DNA of 64,000 nucleotides from Bradyrhizobium sp. U87765 SZCCT0048. Lineage in GTDB: Bacteria > Pseudomonadota > Alphaproteobacteria > Rhizobiales > Xanthobacteraceae. The translations under genes and the position numbers were made by a program. The notes under the pieces are model-generated. The model saw only the letters and a list, made by a program, of their open reading frames with translations, was not told where the DNA came from and ran no database searches. Below are positions 17,703 to 25,788 of this stretch, one piece after another (the stretch's first letter is position 1; the number at the start of each line of letters is the position of its first letter). The stretch spans positions 310,001 to 374,000 of the forward strand of contig NZ_JAFCMM010000006.1 in the NCBI RefSeq assembly GCF_018131225.1. Direction: 5' to 3'.

Positions 17703-18071
17703 ATGTCTAGCTATGGCGCTCAAGCTTATGCACGTGTTGCCAATACCACTGCGTCTCCCCGCGACATCGAAGCCCAGGCTCTGCTCAAGGCCGCCAACAA
17801 GCTGCAGGCCGCGGTCGCGTCCGCCGATCCCACCGATGCCAGCGTGATGGACGCGCTGATCTTCAACCGCAAGCTCTGGTCGATCTTTCTCAGCGAGGCG
17901 CTGCGCGACGAGAATCCGCAGCCGCTCGACGTGCGCCAGAAGATCGCCAATATCGGCGTGTTCGTGATGACCCACTCGGCCGCGCTGCAGGTCGCGCCGC
18001 AGCTCGATCAGTTCCAGTCGCTCATCGACATCAATCGCAATATCGCCGCGGGCCTCAGCGGCCGCGCCTGA
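17703..18071 (+). CDS. flaF: Flagellar biosynthesis regulator FlaF
   Basis: A 122-residue helical protein with the FlaF pattern: YARVANTTASPRDIEAQALLKAA near the start, FNRKLWSIFLSE at residues 55-66, and NIGVFVMTHS. FlaF works with FlbT in flagellin translation and secretion in alphaproteobacteria. The GAGG ribosome site overlaps the end of flbT, so the two are translated from one message. Confidence 0.95.
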   Translation: MSSYGAQAYARVANTTASPRDIEAQALLKAANKLQAAVASADPTDASVMDALIFNRKLWSIFLSEALRDENPQPLDVRQKIANIGVFVMTHSAALQVAPQLDQFQSLIDINRNIAAGLSGRA

Positions 18072-18123
18072 ATGTGCCGCGCCGTGGTCCAGGAGGGGCC
18101 GCGAGCGCGCAGGAATACGTGCC

Positions 18124-18480
18124 ATGGCCGACGTTCTCAGCATCCTCCGCAGCAGCTACGCCAACGTGCAGACGCCGTCGCGCGGCAAGTACGTCAACGT
18201 CGACGCGACGTTGTACGAAGGCTCCTGGAAGGGCAAATACTCGACCGGCGAGCAGTTCTCGTTCCACATCTCGGATGTGCAGGGCTATCGCGCCAAGGTG
18301 AAGTACCAGGCCGGCGCCGAGGTGAAGTACCAGGACGTCCTGATCAAGGACAACGGCTTCCGGGTCGGCGACACCAAGTTTATGCTGACACGCGCCGGCC
18401 ACGCCCAGATCAAGTCGGTGGTCACCAACGCCGCCACCGGCGCGTCGGTGCTCAACACCGCCTACGCCGACAAGACCTGA
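18124..18480 (+). CDS. Hypothetical protein following flaF
   Basis: A 118-residue protein with no domain I can name and no signal peptide or membrane segment. It looks beta-rich, with alternating hydrophobic and charged residues. A short internal duplication (VKYQAGAEVKYQD) is at residues 59-71. SILRSSYANVQTPSRGKY opens it. It lies 52 bases after flaF on the same strand, with AGGA upstream of the ATG, so it is probably the third gene of the flbT-flaF transcript. A role in flagellin handling is inference from position. Confidence 0.75.
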   Translation: MADVLSILRSSYANVQTPSRGKYVNVDATLYEGSWKGKYSTGEQFSFHISDVQGYRAKVKYQAGAEVKYQDVLIKDNGFRVGDTKFMLTRAGHAQIKSVVTNAATGASVLNTAYADKT

Positions 18481-18508
18481 AGTATTCCTCGCATCTCCTT
18501 TGCACGGC

Positions 18509-18874
18509 TTACGCCGTCTGATCGAGCCTCACCCGCGTATGGGTGCGCTTGGCCTCGTCCTCGGCGCGCAGATAGGCGCGGGCGCGCAGCCGTGCTTCCT
18601 CCGGATACTGACGCACCACGAGGCTCGTGCGGTTGTCGACCACGCGGTAGACGATCTCGCCGGCGGCACGGTCGATCATCACCTGGCTCGAGAGATGGCT
18701 GGTGTCCGGCTGCTGGGTGTTGTTGCGCGCGGCATTGGCGCCATCGGCAGCCGTCGTGCTCTTCGGCGGCGGCAGGTCGGTCGGCACGGCCTGCTTCGCC
18801 GCGTCCGGTTGCGGCTTGACGACTGGCGATGCGACCGGCGCCCCGACCGGCTTGATGCTGAAATCTGTGACCAT
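18509..18874 (-). CDS. FlaG-like flagellar protein
   Basis: A 121-residue protein. The first 60 residues are Pro/Ala/Gln-rich and disordered. Residues about 63-115 (QVMIDRAAGEIVYRVVDN, VVRQYPEEARLRARAY) resemble the FlaG domain, whose hallmark is a beta hairpin with 'GE..RQ.P.E'. FlaG proteins are associated with filament genes and limit filament length in some bacteria; their mechanism is unclear. A strong AGGAGG site precedes the ATG. It converges with orf118, 28 bases apart. Confidence 0.7.
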   Translation of the reverse strand: MVTDFSIKPVGAPVASPVVKPQPDAAKQAVPTDLPPPKSTTAADGANAARNNTQQPDTSHLSSQVMIDRAAGEIVYRVVDNRTSLVVRQYPEEARLRARAYLRAEDEAKRTHTRVRLDQTA

Positions 18875-19260
18875 GGCAGCCTCCTGGCTTCCCCGGTATC
18901 AAATCCCAACCCGTCCCGATGACAACCATACGAAGGCCGTCTCAACAGGACGTTAGAAAACAGCATCAATGCCGCGTGCAGATGCGCGCGGCATTTCGAT
19001 TCAAATTGAAATGGATGCTGTCGTCTGCCCTCGAGCGCGGTCTCGAGACTTCAACCTAACGGTACTCTGTAAATTTATCATGCCTGCGAACGAACAAAAT
19101 CTTTCTCAAATTGATGCGAACATGGTCATGCCCTTTTGACGATCGGCCGCGATCGCGTCGCTCGATACGTGCCGACATCGACGACATTGCATGCCCGCGC
19201 GTGGTCGAATGGGTGGGGGATCGATTGCCGTGCTCGAGCGCGGCAGAACTCGCCGCCCAT
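18875..19260. other. A+T-richer intergenic stretch between the FlaG-like gene and the TPR glycosyltransferase
   Basis: About 386 bases, clearly lower in G+C than the flanks (for example around 19060-19120). I find no gene, no CtrA box and no sigma-54 site. Together with the unusual composition of the next gene, it suggests an insertion of foreign DNA next to the flagellin genes. Confidence 0.45.
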
Positions 19261-21108
19261 TCAGCTTGCGGGAGCAGTGCAGATTAGCATCTGCAGCTCG
19301 CTCCGTACGTGATCGAGAACATCTCCATAGTCGCGTGTCGCGCCCTGCCGGAACAGGCGTACTGTCGGATACCAGGGGCTGTCATCTCGATCGAGCAGCC
19401 AGCGCCAGTCTGGAACGGCCGGCAACAATATCCAGGTGGGGCGCCCTATGGCTGCGGCAAGATGGGCGACGCTGGTGTCGACGGCGATCACCAGGTCGAG
19501 ACAACCGGCCAATGCTGCGGTGTCGCTGAAATCGCGGAGATGCTCGGTCAGGTCGACAATATCGCTTCGATCGCGCAGGGCCTCCCGGTCGTCAGCACGC
19601 AAGTCTTTCTGCAGGCTGACGAAGGTCGCGCCATCGACGGTGATGCGCGAGAGCGCGCGGAGCGGGATTGACCGCTGATGATCGTTTCTATGCTGGGAAT
19701 TGCCCGACCATACCAAGCCGATCCGCAACCGTTCGCGAGGGCCGATTCGATTTTCAAAAAACTGCCTGCGGGCATCGCTGGGGAGGGGCAGGTATGAGGC
19801 GGACGCCGGAATAGTGTCGAGAGTGGTCCCGAAGGCCAGAGGCAGACTCATGATAGGGCAATGGAGATCGAAGTCAGGTAGTCCCCCTTTGAGGTTCGGG
19901 ATGCACTGCCAGACGCCGGGCAACTCGGCGAGCAGTGGAAATAACGGCTCCTGCGGCAGAAGAATGACGCGAGCGCCCAAGGCTGCCAGCATGGGCACGT
20001 AGCGAACGAACTGGATTGTATCTCCTAGTCCTTCATCTGCGCAAACCAGAACAGTTTTGCCTGCGATGTTCCGGTCTCCGCGCCACATCGGTTGTGAAAA
20101 CCTGGGATACCGCGCCGTTGCTGGAATAGATGGAAGCTTCCAGCGTGCTTCTCGTCCTGCGTAACCGGCTGCCAGATTGCCATGCAGCAGCTGGATCAAT
20201 GCTGTGCTCCAGTCGGCTTCCGCGTTGTCTGGATCAATTTCCTTGACCAGACGATATGCGTTGAGTGCTTCATCGAAGCGCTGAAGCTCGGTCAGTGCTG
20301 AAGCTTTGTTGAGGATGGAGCTCACGAAATTCGGTCGCACGGCGAGTGCGTAGTTGAATTGGTCGAGAGCCTCTTCGCAGCGCGCAAGCTGCAGCAACGT
20401 CATGCCGACATTATTGGCTATATCGGCGTTCGTCGGGTCCAGTGCCTGAGCGCGCCTCGAGGCGCCCAGAGCTTCCTCGAACTGGTTGAGACTGTGCAGC
20501 GCGCTGGCTAGCGACTGCAGGGTCGGCGCGTGATCGGGTTGCAATTCATTACACAAGTTCAATTTGACCAGGGCTTCTTCAAAACGCTCCAACCTGAGCA
20601 AAAGCAATGCGTAATTGTGTGCTGCATACCAATACTGTGGGTTCAGTTTGAGTGCCTGCTCGAAGCTTTGTATCGCCTGATCTGGCCTTTGCAGTCGTAC
20701 GAGAAGGTCGGCTAATCGCGTCCATAACTCGGGAACGTCCGGTTGTTGCCGCGTTGCATTGACAAGGGCCTTCAGCGCCTCCTCATGGAGCCCCTGCTGT
20801 TCGAGAGCGATGCCGAGGGTCAGGAGATACTCTGACTTGGGATCTTGCCGATTAGCACTGCCGATCCACTCGATGGCAGCATCGTACTGTTTGGCCTGCA
20901 GGGCTATAAGGCCCATGAGCTGCAGGGAGCCCGCATGTCCAGCGTCTCGCTCAAGAATCTGCTTGCAGCAGATTTGAGCATGGCCGTACCGGCTTTCTTT
21001 CACGTGTTGAAGAGCGGTTTCGTAGAGCGTGGCCAAGGCGCCTACGCTGGCTCCGCTCGAAGTCATCTTGGATTTTCGGGCGGCTGCTCGGCGTTCATGA
21101 CGGTTCAT
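19261..21108 (-). CDS. TPR protein with C-terminal GT-B glycosyltransferase domain; candidate flagellin glycosyltransferase (FlmG-like)
   Basis: A 615-residue cytosolic protein with no signal peptide. Residues 24-310 are about eight TPR units (A-L-x7-A-x3-F/Y-x2-A-L patterns). Residues 350-610 form a GT-B-type domain with DEGLGDTIQFVRY at 358-370 and DTSVAHLAAAIGRPTW at 544-559, the usual nucleotide-sugar-binding C-terminal motif. In Caulobacter, FlmG has this layout, its TPRs bind flagellin and its GT domain glycosylates it. The location between the flagellin and rod genes supports the same job. G+C is lower than in its neighbours, suggesting transfer. GGAG lies 7 bases before the ATG. Confidence 0.75.
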   Translation of the reverse strand: MNRHERRAAARKSKMTSSGASVGALATLYETALQHVKESRYGHAQICCKQILERDAGHAGSLQLMGLIALQAKQYDAAIEWIGSANRQDPKSEYLLTLGIALEQQGLHEEALKALVNATRQQPDVPELWTRLADLLVRLQRPDQAIQSFEQALKLNPQYWYAAHNYALLLLRLERFEEALVKLNLCNELQPDHAPTLQSLASALHSLNQFEEALGASRRAQALDPTNADIANNVGMTLLQLARCEEALDQFNYALAVRPNFVSSILNKASALTELQRFDEALNAYRLVKEIDPDNAEADWSTALIQLLHGNLAAGYAGREARWKLPSIPATARYPRFSQPMWRGDRNIAGKTVLVCADEGLGDTIQFVRYVPMLAALGARVILLPQEPLFPLLAELPGVWQCIPNLKGGLPDFDLHCPIMSLPLAFGTTLDTIPASASYLPLPSDARRQFFENRIGPRERLRIGLVWSGNSQHRNDHQRSIPLRALSRITVDGATFVSLQKDLRADDREALRDRSDIVDLTEHLRDFSDTAALAGCLDLVIAVDTSVAHLAAAIGRPTWILLPAVPDWRWLLDRDDSPWYPTVRLFRQGATRDYGDVLDHVRSELQMLICTAPAS

Positions 21109-21223
21109 TGGCGAACTCCATGGCGCGCTGCGGCTGCCGGCAGTTGGGGCCGAATTTTATCTGAAATTTATCGTGCGACCGCTGCGTCGCCTGCAGTCTG
21201 CGATTTTAAACGGGCACGGTCTG

Positions 21224-21718
21224 CTACAGCGTGCGGCTGACCGAGAGCGGCGCGGCGTGGCGCGGGTGTGGCGCGGTGCGCACGCCGGCGGCGGTGTAGG
21301 TCTGGGGCATCGACTTCTTCTGCATTTCGCCGTTGACGCCGCGGATGATGCCTTCGGACACCGCGTGCGCGGTGGCGAGTACGGTGAGATTGACCTGCAG
21401 CATGGCGCGGAAGGTGTCGTGGTGGCGGTGCAGGGCCTGCAGCAGGTCGGGCGCGGACTTGACGAAGAAATCCTGCGCGCCCTTGAGGTGGCCGAGCGTC
21501 GCGAGATAATGCCGCGACATCTCGTTCTTCTGCATCTCCAGCGCCATCGCCTCGCGGATCTTGCCGGCGCGGACCAGTGTCGTTTCCTTCTCGATCAGGT
21601 CGAGCAGGCTGGTCATCGCCGCCATCAGTCCGTCGGACAGCTTGCGGGCATCGGCGAGGGTGGCGATGGTCGGCGCGGCTGTCGAGGCTGCGGGCGCGGC
21701 GGGTGAGGGCTGGCGCAT
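21224..21718 (-). CDS. flgN: FlgN-like flagellar export chaperone
   Basis: A 164-residue helical protein at the end of the flgI-flgJ operon, where alphaproteobacteria keep flgN. Residues 20-130 are amphipathic helices (LSDGLMAAMTSLLDLIEKET, LVRAGKIREAMALEMQKNEM) typical of FlgN. FlgN is the cytoplasmic chaperone of FlgK and FlgL. The Ala/Pro-rich N-terminus and the tail after residue 135 are probably disordered. The start lies 4 bases after the flgJ stop. Sequence similarity alone is weak, so the call leans on context. Confidence 0.75.
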   Translation of the reverse strand: MRQPSPAAPAASTAAPTIATLADARKLSDGLMAAMTSLLDLIEKETTLVRAGKIREAMALEMQKNEMSRHYLATLGHLKGAQDFFVKSAPDLLQALHRHHDTFRAMLQVNLTVLATAHAVSEGIIRGVNGEMQKKSMPQTYTAAGVRTAPHPRHAAPLSVSRTL

Positions 21719-21722
21719 GGGG

Positions 21723-22052
21723 TCAGGCTCCGGTGGCGCCGCTGGTGGCGGCCTGCTTCAAGATGAGTGAGCGGTAGACGTCGTTCGACAGGCCGATGCC
21801 GCCGGCCTTGACGAACGAGCGCGCGTACTGGTCGGTGAGCATCGAGCGCCAGGCGCCGGTGCCGACGGTGTCGCCGAACGGGCCTTCGCCTTTGACGCTC
21901 GACGTCATCTGCGAAAACATCGTGTTGAGGAACACCGACTCGAAGTCCTGCGAGGTCTTCTTCGCCTTGGCCTGGGCCTGCGGCGACACCTTCTTCAGCG
22001 CCTCGGCGAAGGCGCTGTCGGCGGCGGGATTGTTGCGCGCGATGCCGGTCAT
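21723..22052 (-). CDS. flgJ: Flagellar rod-binding protein, FlgJ N-terminal type
   Basis: A 109-residue protein equivalent to the N-terminal rod-binding half of enteric FlgJ (DFESVFLNTMFSQMTSSV, FGDTVGTGAWRSMLTDQYAR, GIGLSNDVYRSLI). The muramidase half is absent, as is usual in alphaproteobacteria, where a separate enzyme (SltF in Rhodobacter) is recruited. Its ATG overlaps the flgI stop (TGATG), so the two are translationally coupled. Confidence 0.93.
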   Translation of the reverse strand: MTGIARNNPAADSAFAEALKKVSPQAQAKAKKTSQDFESVFLNTMFSQMTSSVKGEGPFGDTVGTGAWRSMLTDQYARSFVKAGGIGLSNDVYRSLILKQAATSGATGA

Positions 22053-23164
22053 CACATCACCTCGATATCGGCCTGGATGGCGCCGGCCGCCTTGATGGCC
22101 TGCAGGATGCTGATGAGGTCGCGCGGGCCGATGCCGAGGCCGTTGAGGCCGTCGACGAGCTGCTGCAGCGACACGCCGTCCTTTACCAGCGCGAGCTTCT
22201 TGCCGTCTTCCTGGACGCCGACGCGGGTGTTGGGCGTCACTACGGTGCGGCCGCGCGACAGCGGATTGGGCTGGCTGACCTGCGGGCTCTCGGAGATCGT
22301 CACGGTGAGGTTGCCCTGCGCCACGGCGACGGTGGCGACGCGCACGTCGCGGCCCATCACGATGATGCCGGAGCGCTCGTCGATGACGATCTTGGCCGGC
22401 AGGTCGGGGTCGACCTGGAGCTGCTCGATCTCGGTCAGCAGAGCCACGACATTGCCCTTGAACTCGGAAGGGATCGACAGCTCGACGGTCGAAGGATCGA
22501 TCGGCTGGGCGGTCTTGGTGCCGAGGAAGTCGTTGACCGCGGCGGCGATGCGCTTGGCGGTGGTGAAATCGGCGTTGCGCAGCGCCAGGCGCACGTTCGG
22601 CATGCGATTGAGCGCGAACTCGATCTCGCGCTCGATGATGGCGCCGTTGGCGATGCGGCCGACGGTCGGCACGCCACGGGTGATGCTGGCGGCGGCGCCT
22701 TCGGCCTGGAAGCCGCCGATGGCGAGCGAGCCCTGGCCGACGGCATAGACGTTGCCGTCGGCGCCGAGCAGCGGGGTGACGAGCAGGGTGCCGCCCTGCA
22801 GGCTCTTGGCGTCGCCGAGCGCGGAGACGGTGACGTCGATGCGGGTGCCTTGGGTCGCGAACGGCGGCAGGTTGGCGGTCACCATCACGGCGGCGACGTT
22901 GCCGGTGCGGATGGTCTGGCCGCGGATGTTGACGCCCATACGTTCCAGCATCGCTTGCAGCGACTGCTTGGTGAAGGGGATGTTGTTCAGCGTGTCGCCG
23001 GTGCCGTTGAGGCCGACCACGAGGCCGTAGCCGATGAGCTGGTTCTGGCGCACGCCCTCGATGTTCGCGAGATCCTTGATCCGCGACGTCGCGCCGGCCG
23101 GCCCTGCACTGATGAGCAGCCACGCGAGAATCATCGCGCCGGCCACCCGGAAACCCCGTGTCAT
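22052..23164 (-). CDS. flgI: Flagellar P-ring protein FlgI
   Basis: A 370-residue periplasmic ring subunit. The signal peptide covers residues 1-25 (MTRGFRVAGAMILAWLLISA). Family blocks follow: RIKDLANIEGVRQNQLIGYG, GLNGTGD, GQTIRTGNVAAVMVTANLP, and the C-terminal DLISILQAIKAAGA. The start at 23164 gives a proper signal peptide; the open frame to 23227 adds a charged, non-hydrophobic stretch. First gene of flgI-flgJ-flgN, divergent from fliX with a CtrA-box variant between them, an arrangement known in Caulobacter. Confidence 0.97.
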   Translation of the reverse strand: MTRGFRVAGAMILAWLLISAGPAGATSRIKDLANIEGVRQNQLIGYGLVVGLNGTGDTLNNIPFTKQSLQAMLERMGVNIRGQTIRTGNVAAVMVTANLPPFATQGTRIDVTVSALGDAKSLQGGTLLVTPLLGADGNVYAVGQGSLAIGGFQAEGAAASITRGVPTVGRIANGAIIEREIEFALNRMPNVRLALRNADFTTAKRIAAAVNDFLGTKTAQPIDPSTVELSIPSEFKGNVVALLTEIEQLQVDPDLPAKIVIDERSGIIVMGRDVRVATVAVAQGNLTVTISESPQVSQPNPLSRGRTVVTPNTRVGVQEDGKKLALVKDGVSLQQLVDGLNGLGIGPRDLISILQAIKAAGAIQADIEVM

Positions 23165-23344
23165 CCTCTGCTCCCCGCTGAGGTCGTCCTGGACCCGGGC
23201 GCCACTCCCATGACGTCCGGCCCACATCCAATGGGAGCGAAAACCGTGCCACCGGCGCTGATCTTCTAAGGCATTGATCTGGTTTTGAAAAAGTATGGCG
23301 CGACCGGCCAGCCGGGCGCTGCAGCCGCGGCGAACTTGCCGTCA

Positions 23345-23361
23345 CCGGCAGTTTTTGCCGG
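23345..23361. promoter_or_regulatory. Inverted repeat between flgI and fliX, candidate activator (FlbD-type) site
   Basis: CCGGCA-GTTTT-TGCCGG, a 6-bp-arm palindrome 4 bases from the CtrA-box variant. Its shape resembles, as I remember them, the inverted-repeat ftr elements bound by FlbD in Caulobacter. Which protein binds here is inference. Confidence 0.45.
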
Positions 23362-23365
23362 GCGG

Positions 23366-23380
23366 TTTACGTTTCGTTAA
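23366..23380. promoter_or_regulatory. CtrA-box variant in the flgI-fliX divergent region
   Basis: TTTA-CGTTTCG-TTAA, one base from consensus, followed by CCATAA. It lies about 121 bases before fliX and 202 before flgI and could serve either. The rest of the 336-base region (23165-23500) holds no gene. Confidence 0.65.
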
Positions 23381-23500
23381 CCATAAAAGGCGACGGTTGC
23401 CGGCAGGATCCCCTTAAGGTCGGGATGCGACACTGCTGTCGAGATTCCGTTCGCGACCGACCAGGGCGCTGCGTGGTGCAGCAAGCGGCGAGACAGCACG

Positions 23501-23917
23501 ATGCGAATCTACGGACCCAGCGCGACCACCTTCGGCACCCCGGCGTCGAACACCCGGCGCACCAGCGCGGGCGGCTTTTCGCTGCCGGAATCCTCCGAAT
23601 CCACCGAGACGCGGTCTGCCAGCGCGCCCAAGGCGGTCGGCGGCATCGACGCGCTGCTGGCGTTGCAGGGGGTGGAAGACCCGACCGAGCGCCGCCGTCG
23701 TTCGGTGAAGCGCGGCCGCGCGGCGCTGGACGTGCTCGACGACCTGAAGATGTCGCTGCTCTCGGGCACCTTCGACACCCACACTGTGCAGCGCCTGCGC
23801 ACGGCGGCGGCCGACCTCAAGGACAGTTCCGGCGATCCCGGCCTCGATGCGGTGCTGGCTGAAATCGAGTTGCGGGTCGAGGTCGAGCTTGCCAAGGCGG
23901 GGCAGGTCGCCGTCTGA
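23501..23917 (+). CDS. fliX: Flagellar assembly regulator FliX
   Basis: A 138-residue FliX. The first 50 residues are low-complexity after the typical MRIYGPSA opening. The conserved part is residues 45-135 (GGIDALLALQGVEDPTERRRR, RGRAALDVLDDLKMSLLSGT). In Caulobacter FliX couples completion of the early basal body to activation of FlbD, which drives sigma-54 promoters. The two sigma-54 promoters in this window fit that circuit. FlbD itself is not in the window. FliX diverges from flgI. Confidence 0.93.
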   Translation: MRIYGPSATTFGTPASNTRRTSAGGFSLPESSESTETRSASAPKAVGGIDALLALQGVEDPTERRRRSVKRGRAALDVLDDLKMSLLSGTFDTHTVQRLRTAAADLKDSSGDPGLDAVLAEIELRVEVELAKAGQVAV

Positions 23918-23936
23918 GGCGGGCAGCCCAATCCTT

Positions 23937-24311
23937 TCAGGGGGACACGCTCTTGAGCTGCGAATCGTAGCGCCGCTGGGCAGCCTGGACGTCCTTGAGA
24001 TTGTTCTCAGCCCAATGGCGCAGCGGGTCGACCGCGTCCGCCAGCGTCGCGCCGAGCGGGGTCACCGAATACTCCACCGTCACTGGAACCGTGGCGATGG
24101 CGCGGCGGCGCACCAGGCCATCGCGCTCCAGGCTCTTGAGCGTCTGCGACAGCATCTTCTGCGAGATGCCGCCGACCGCCCGCCGCAGTTCGTTGAACCG
24201 CCGCGGCCCTTCGATCAGCAGCCCGAGCAGCAGCACCGCCCATTTGTCGCCGACCCGATCCAGGATCTGGCGGGTCGGGCATTCGGCGGCGTAGACATTT
24301 CCGGCCTTCAT
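23937..24311 (-). CDS. HxlR-family transcriptional regulator
   Basis: A 124-residue winged-helix regulator. Signature blocks: AAECPTRQILDRVGDKWAVL with the conserved Cys at residue 10, LIEGPRRFNELRRAVGGISQKMLSQTLKSLE for the recognition region, and VEYSVTPLG for the wing. HxlR proteins often sense quinones or aldehydes through that Cys. The ATG at 24311 has AGGGG upstream. It diverges from an NAD(P)-binding protein gene 155 bases away, which is its likely target. Confidence 0.9.
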   Translation of the reverse strand: MKAGNVYAAECPTRQILDRVGDKWAVLLLGLLIEGPRRFNELRRAVGGISQKMLSQTLKSLERDGLVRRRAIATVPVTVEYSVTPLGATLADAVDPLRHWAENNLKDVQAAQRRYDSQLKSVSP

Positions 24312-24466
24312 CGGGTTACCCCTGTGTAATCTGGTGCCAACAAAGTGCGTTCTTTTCCAGCAACGCTCCATTGGCTATCTGGTCACTATCAGAAACCGAT
24401 TTCCGGGCCAACACCGGAATCGGTGGCTGCAAACCCCAGTACCCTCTGAGCAAAAGGATCGCCTCC

Positions 24467-25078
24467 ATGAAGATTGCTGTCGTCGGCGCCACCGGCCAGG
24501 CCGGTTCCCGCATCACCGCAGAACTGCTGCGCCGCGGGCACCAGGTCACCGCCATCGTGCGCAACCCGGAGAAGGTGCCGGCCGCCGCCAACCTGACCGC
24601 GAAGAAGGGCGATGTGTTGGACGAGGCCGGCCTGACGGCGCTGCTGGCCGGGCATGACGTGGCCATCAGCGCGGTGCATTTCACCCAGAGCGATCTCCAC
24701 AAGCTGATCGCCGCCGCCAAGGCCTCCAAGGTCGCCCGCTATATCGTGGTCGGCGGCGCCGGCAGCCTCGAGGTCGCCCCGGGCGTCCGTCTGGTCACCA
24801 CCCCCGGCTTTCCGGACGCCTACAAGGCCGAAGCCACCCGGGGCGGCGATTTCCTCGACCTGCTGCGCCAGGAAAAGGACCTGAACTGGACCTTCATTTC
24901 GCCCTCCGCCCTGTTCGTGGCGGGCGAGCGGACAGGCAAATTCCGCCTCGGCACCGATCAGCTGCTGGCCGATGCGGACGGCAAAAGCTGGATTTCGTTC
25001 GAGGATTATGCGGTTGCCCTGGCCGACGAGCTCGAAAAGCCGGCCCATCAGCGCCAGCGCTTCACGGTCGGCTACTGA
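24467..25078 (+). CDS. NAD(P)-binding (NmrA/atypical SDR) oxidoreductase
   Basis: A 203-residue Rossmann protein. It begins MKIAVVGATGQAGSRI with the GATGxxG motif at residues 7-13 and has IVRNPEK after strand 2. No YxxxK catalytic pair is evident, which fits the atypical SDR/NmrA-like group (quinone or flavin reductases, redox sensors). The pairing with a divergent HxlR regulator is common for quinone or electrophile-response reductases. The ATG at 24467 is chosen because the upstream frame is not conserved-looking. Confidence 0.85.
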   Translation: MKIAVVGATGQAGSRITAELLRRGHQVTAIVRNPEKVPAAANLTAKKGDVLDEAGLTALLAGHDVAISAVHFTQSDLHKLIAAAKASKVARYIVVGGAGSLEVAPGVRLVTTPGFPDAYKAEATRGGDFLDLLRQEKDLNWTFISPSALFVAGERTGKFRLGTDQLLADADGKSWISFEDYAVALADELEKPAHQRQRFTVGY

Positions 25079-25121
25079 GGCAGGTCCTGTTTTCCGCAAG
25101 TTCCGGGTCTACCAACAGCCT

Positions 25122-25140
25122 CAAGGGGATAACCCCCTTG
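25122..25140. other. Short hairpin upstream of dksA
   Basis: CAAGGGG-ATAAC-CCCCTTG, a perfect 7-bp stem just upstream of the dksA promoter. It may end readthrough from the upstream gene or be an operator. No T-run follows. Confidence 0.4.
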
Positions 25141-25148
25141 GGGCGATA

Positions 25149-25177
25149 TTGTCTGTCACACCGCGCCGCTATATAAG
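25149..25177 (+). promoter_or_regulatory. Housekeeping promoter of dksA
   Basis: A -35 box TTGTCT (25149-25154) and a -10 box TATAAG (25172-25177) separated by exactly 17 bases. It lies about 55 bases before the dksA start, in a region rich in G+C discriminator sequence. Confidence 0.65.
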
Positions 25178-25229
25178 CTGCCCGCCCGCCGGGTTTTTCC
25201 GGGGGGCCTTGCACGGATTAGGACAATCG

Positions 25230-25643
25230 GTGTTGGACAAAGTGAAAAATTACAAGCCCTCGGAGAAGGAGCCTTTCATGAACGAGCGCCAGCGCGAATA
25301 CTTCCGCGCCAAGCTGCTCGCGTGGAAGGAGGAAATTTTAAAGGAAGCCAAGACGACGCTGCAGCAGCTGCAGGACGAGAACGTCAACCATCCCGATCTC
25401 ACCGATCGCGCATCCTCCGAGACCGATCGTGCCATCGAACTTCGGGCCCGCGACCGGCAGCGCAAGCTGATCTCCAAGATCGATGCCGCACTCGCGCGAA
25501 TCGAGGATGGTTCCTACGGCTACTGCGAGGAGACCGGCGAGCCGATCTCGCTGAAGCGGCTTGAGGCCCGTCCCATCGCGACGCTCTCGATCGAAGCGCA
25601 GGAGCGCCACGAGAAGCGCGAGAAGGTGTACCGCGACGAATAG
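25230..25643 (+). CDS. dksA: RNA polymerase-binding transcription factor DksA, one-cysteine form
   Basis: A 137-residue DksA. Coiled-coil residues include KEAKTTLQQLQDENVNHPDLTDRASSETDRAIELRARD; the Asp pair at the tip is conserved. The globular part reads YGYCEETGEPISLKRLEARP, keeping only one of the four zinc-finger Cys, as in other rhizobial DksA. DksA with ppGpp adjusts transcription initiation. The start is probably the GTG at 25230 (AGGA 6 bases upstream) or the TTG at 25233, since the KNYKPSEKEPF segment is conserved in relatives. The internal ATG at 25278 also has AAGGAG. Confidence 0.93.
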   Translation: MLDKVKNYKPSEKEPFMNERQREYFRAKLLAWKEEILKEAKTTLQQLQDENVNHPDLTDRASSETDRAIELRARDRQRKLISKIDAALARIEDGSYGYCEETGEPISLKRLEARPIATLSIEAQERHEKREKVYRDE

Positions 25644-25678
25644 GCGTCGCGGTCAACAACGAATCGATCTTGCCTGAT

Positions 25679-25715
25679 CGCGGCGGGCCGCCATGCCCTG
25701 CCGCGTTTTTGTTTT
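25679..25715 (+). terminator. Intrinsic terminator after dksA
   Basis: A stem CGCGGC/GCCGCG with partly paired interior, followed by TTTTTGTTTT. It lies 36 bases after the dksA stop. Confidence 0.75.
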
Positions 25716-25788
25716 CAGGGGCCGTTCGATGGCGCCTGGCGCCGAAATTCTGCTGCTTGCGAGTGGATCGTTGGGGGGGCGGGCGCCT

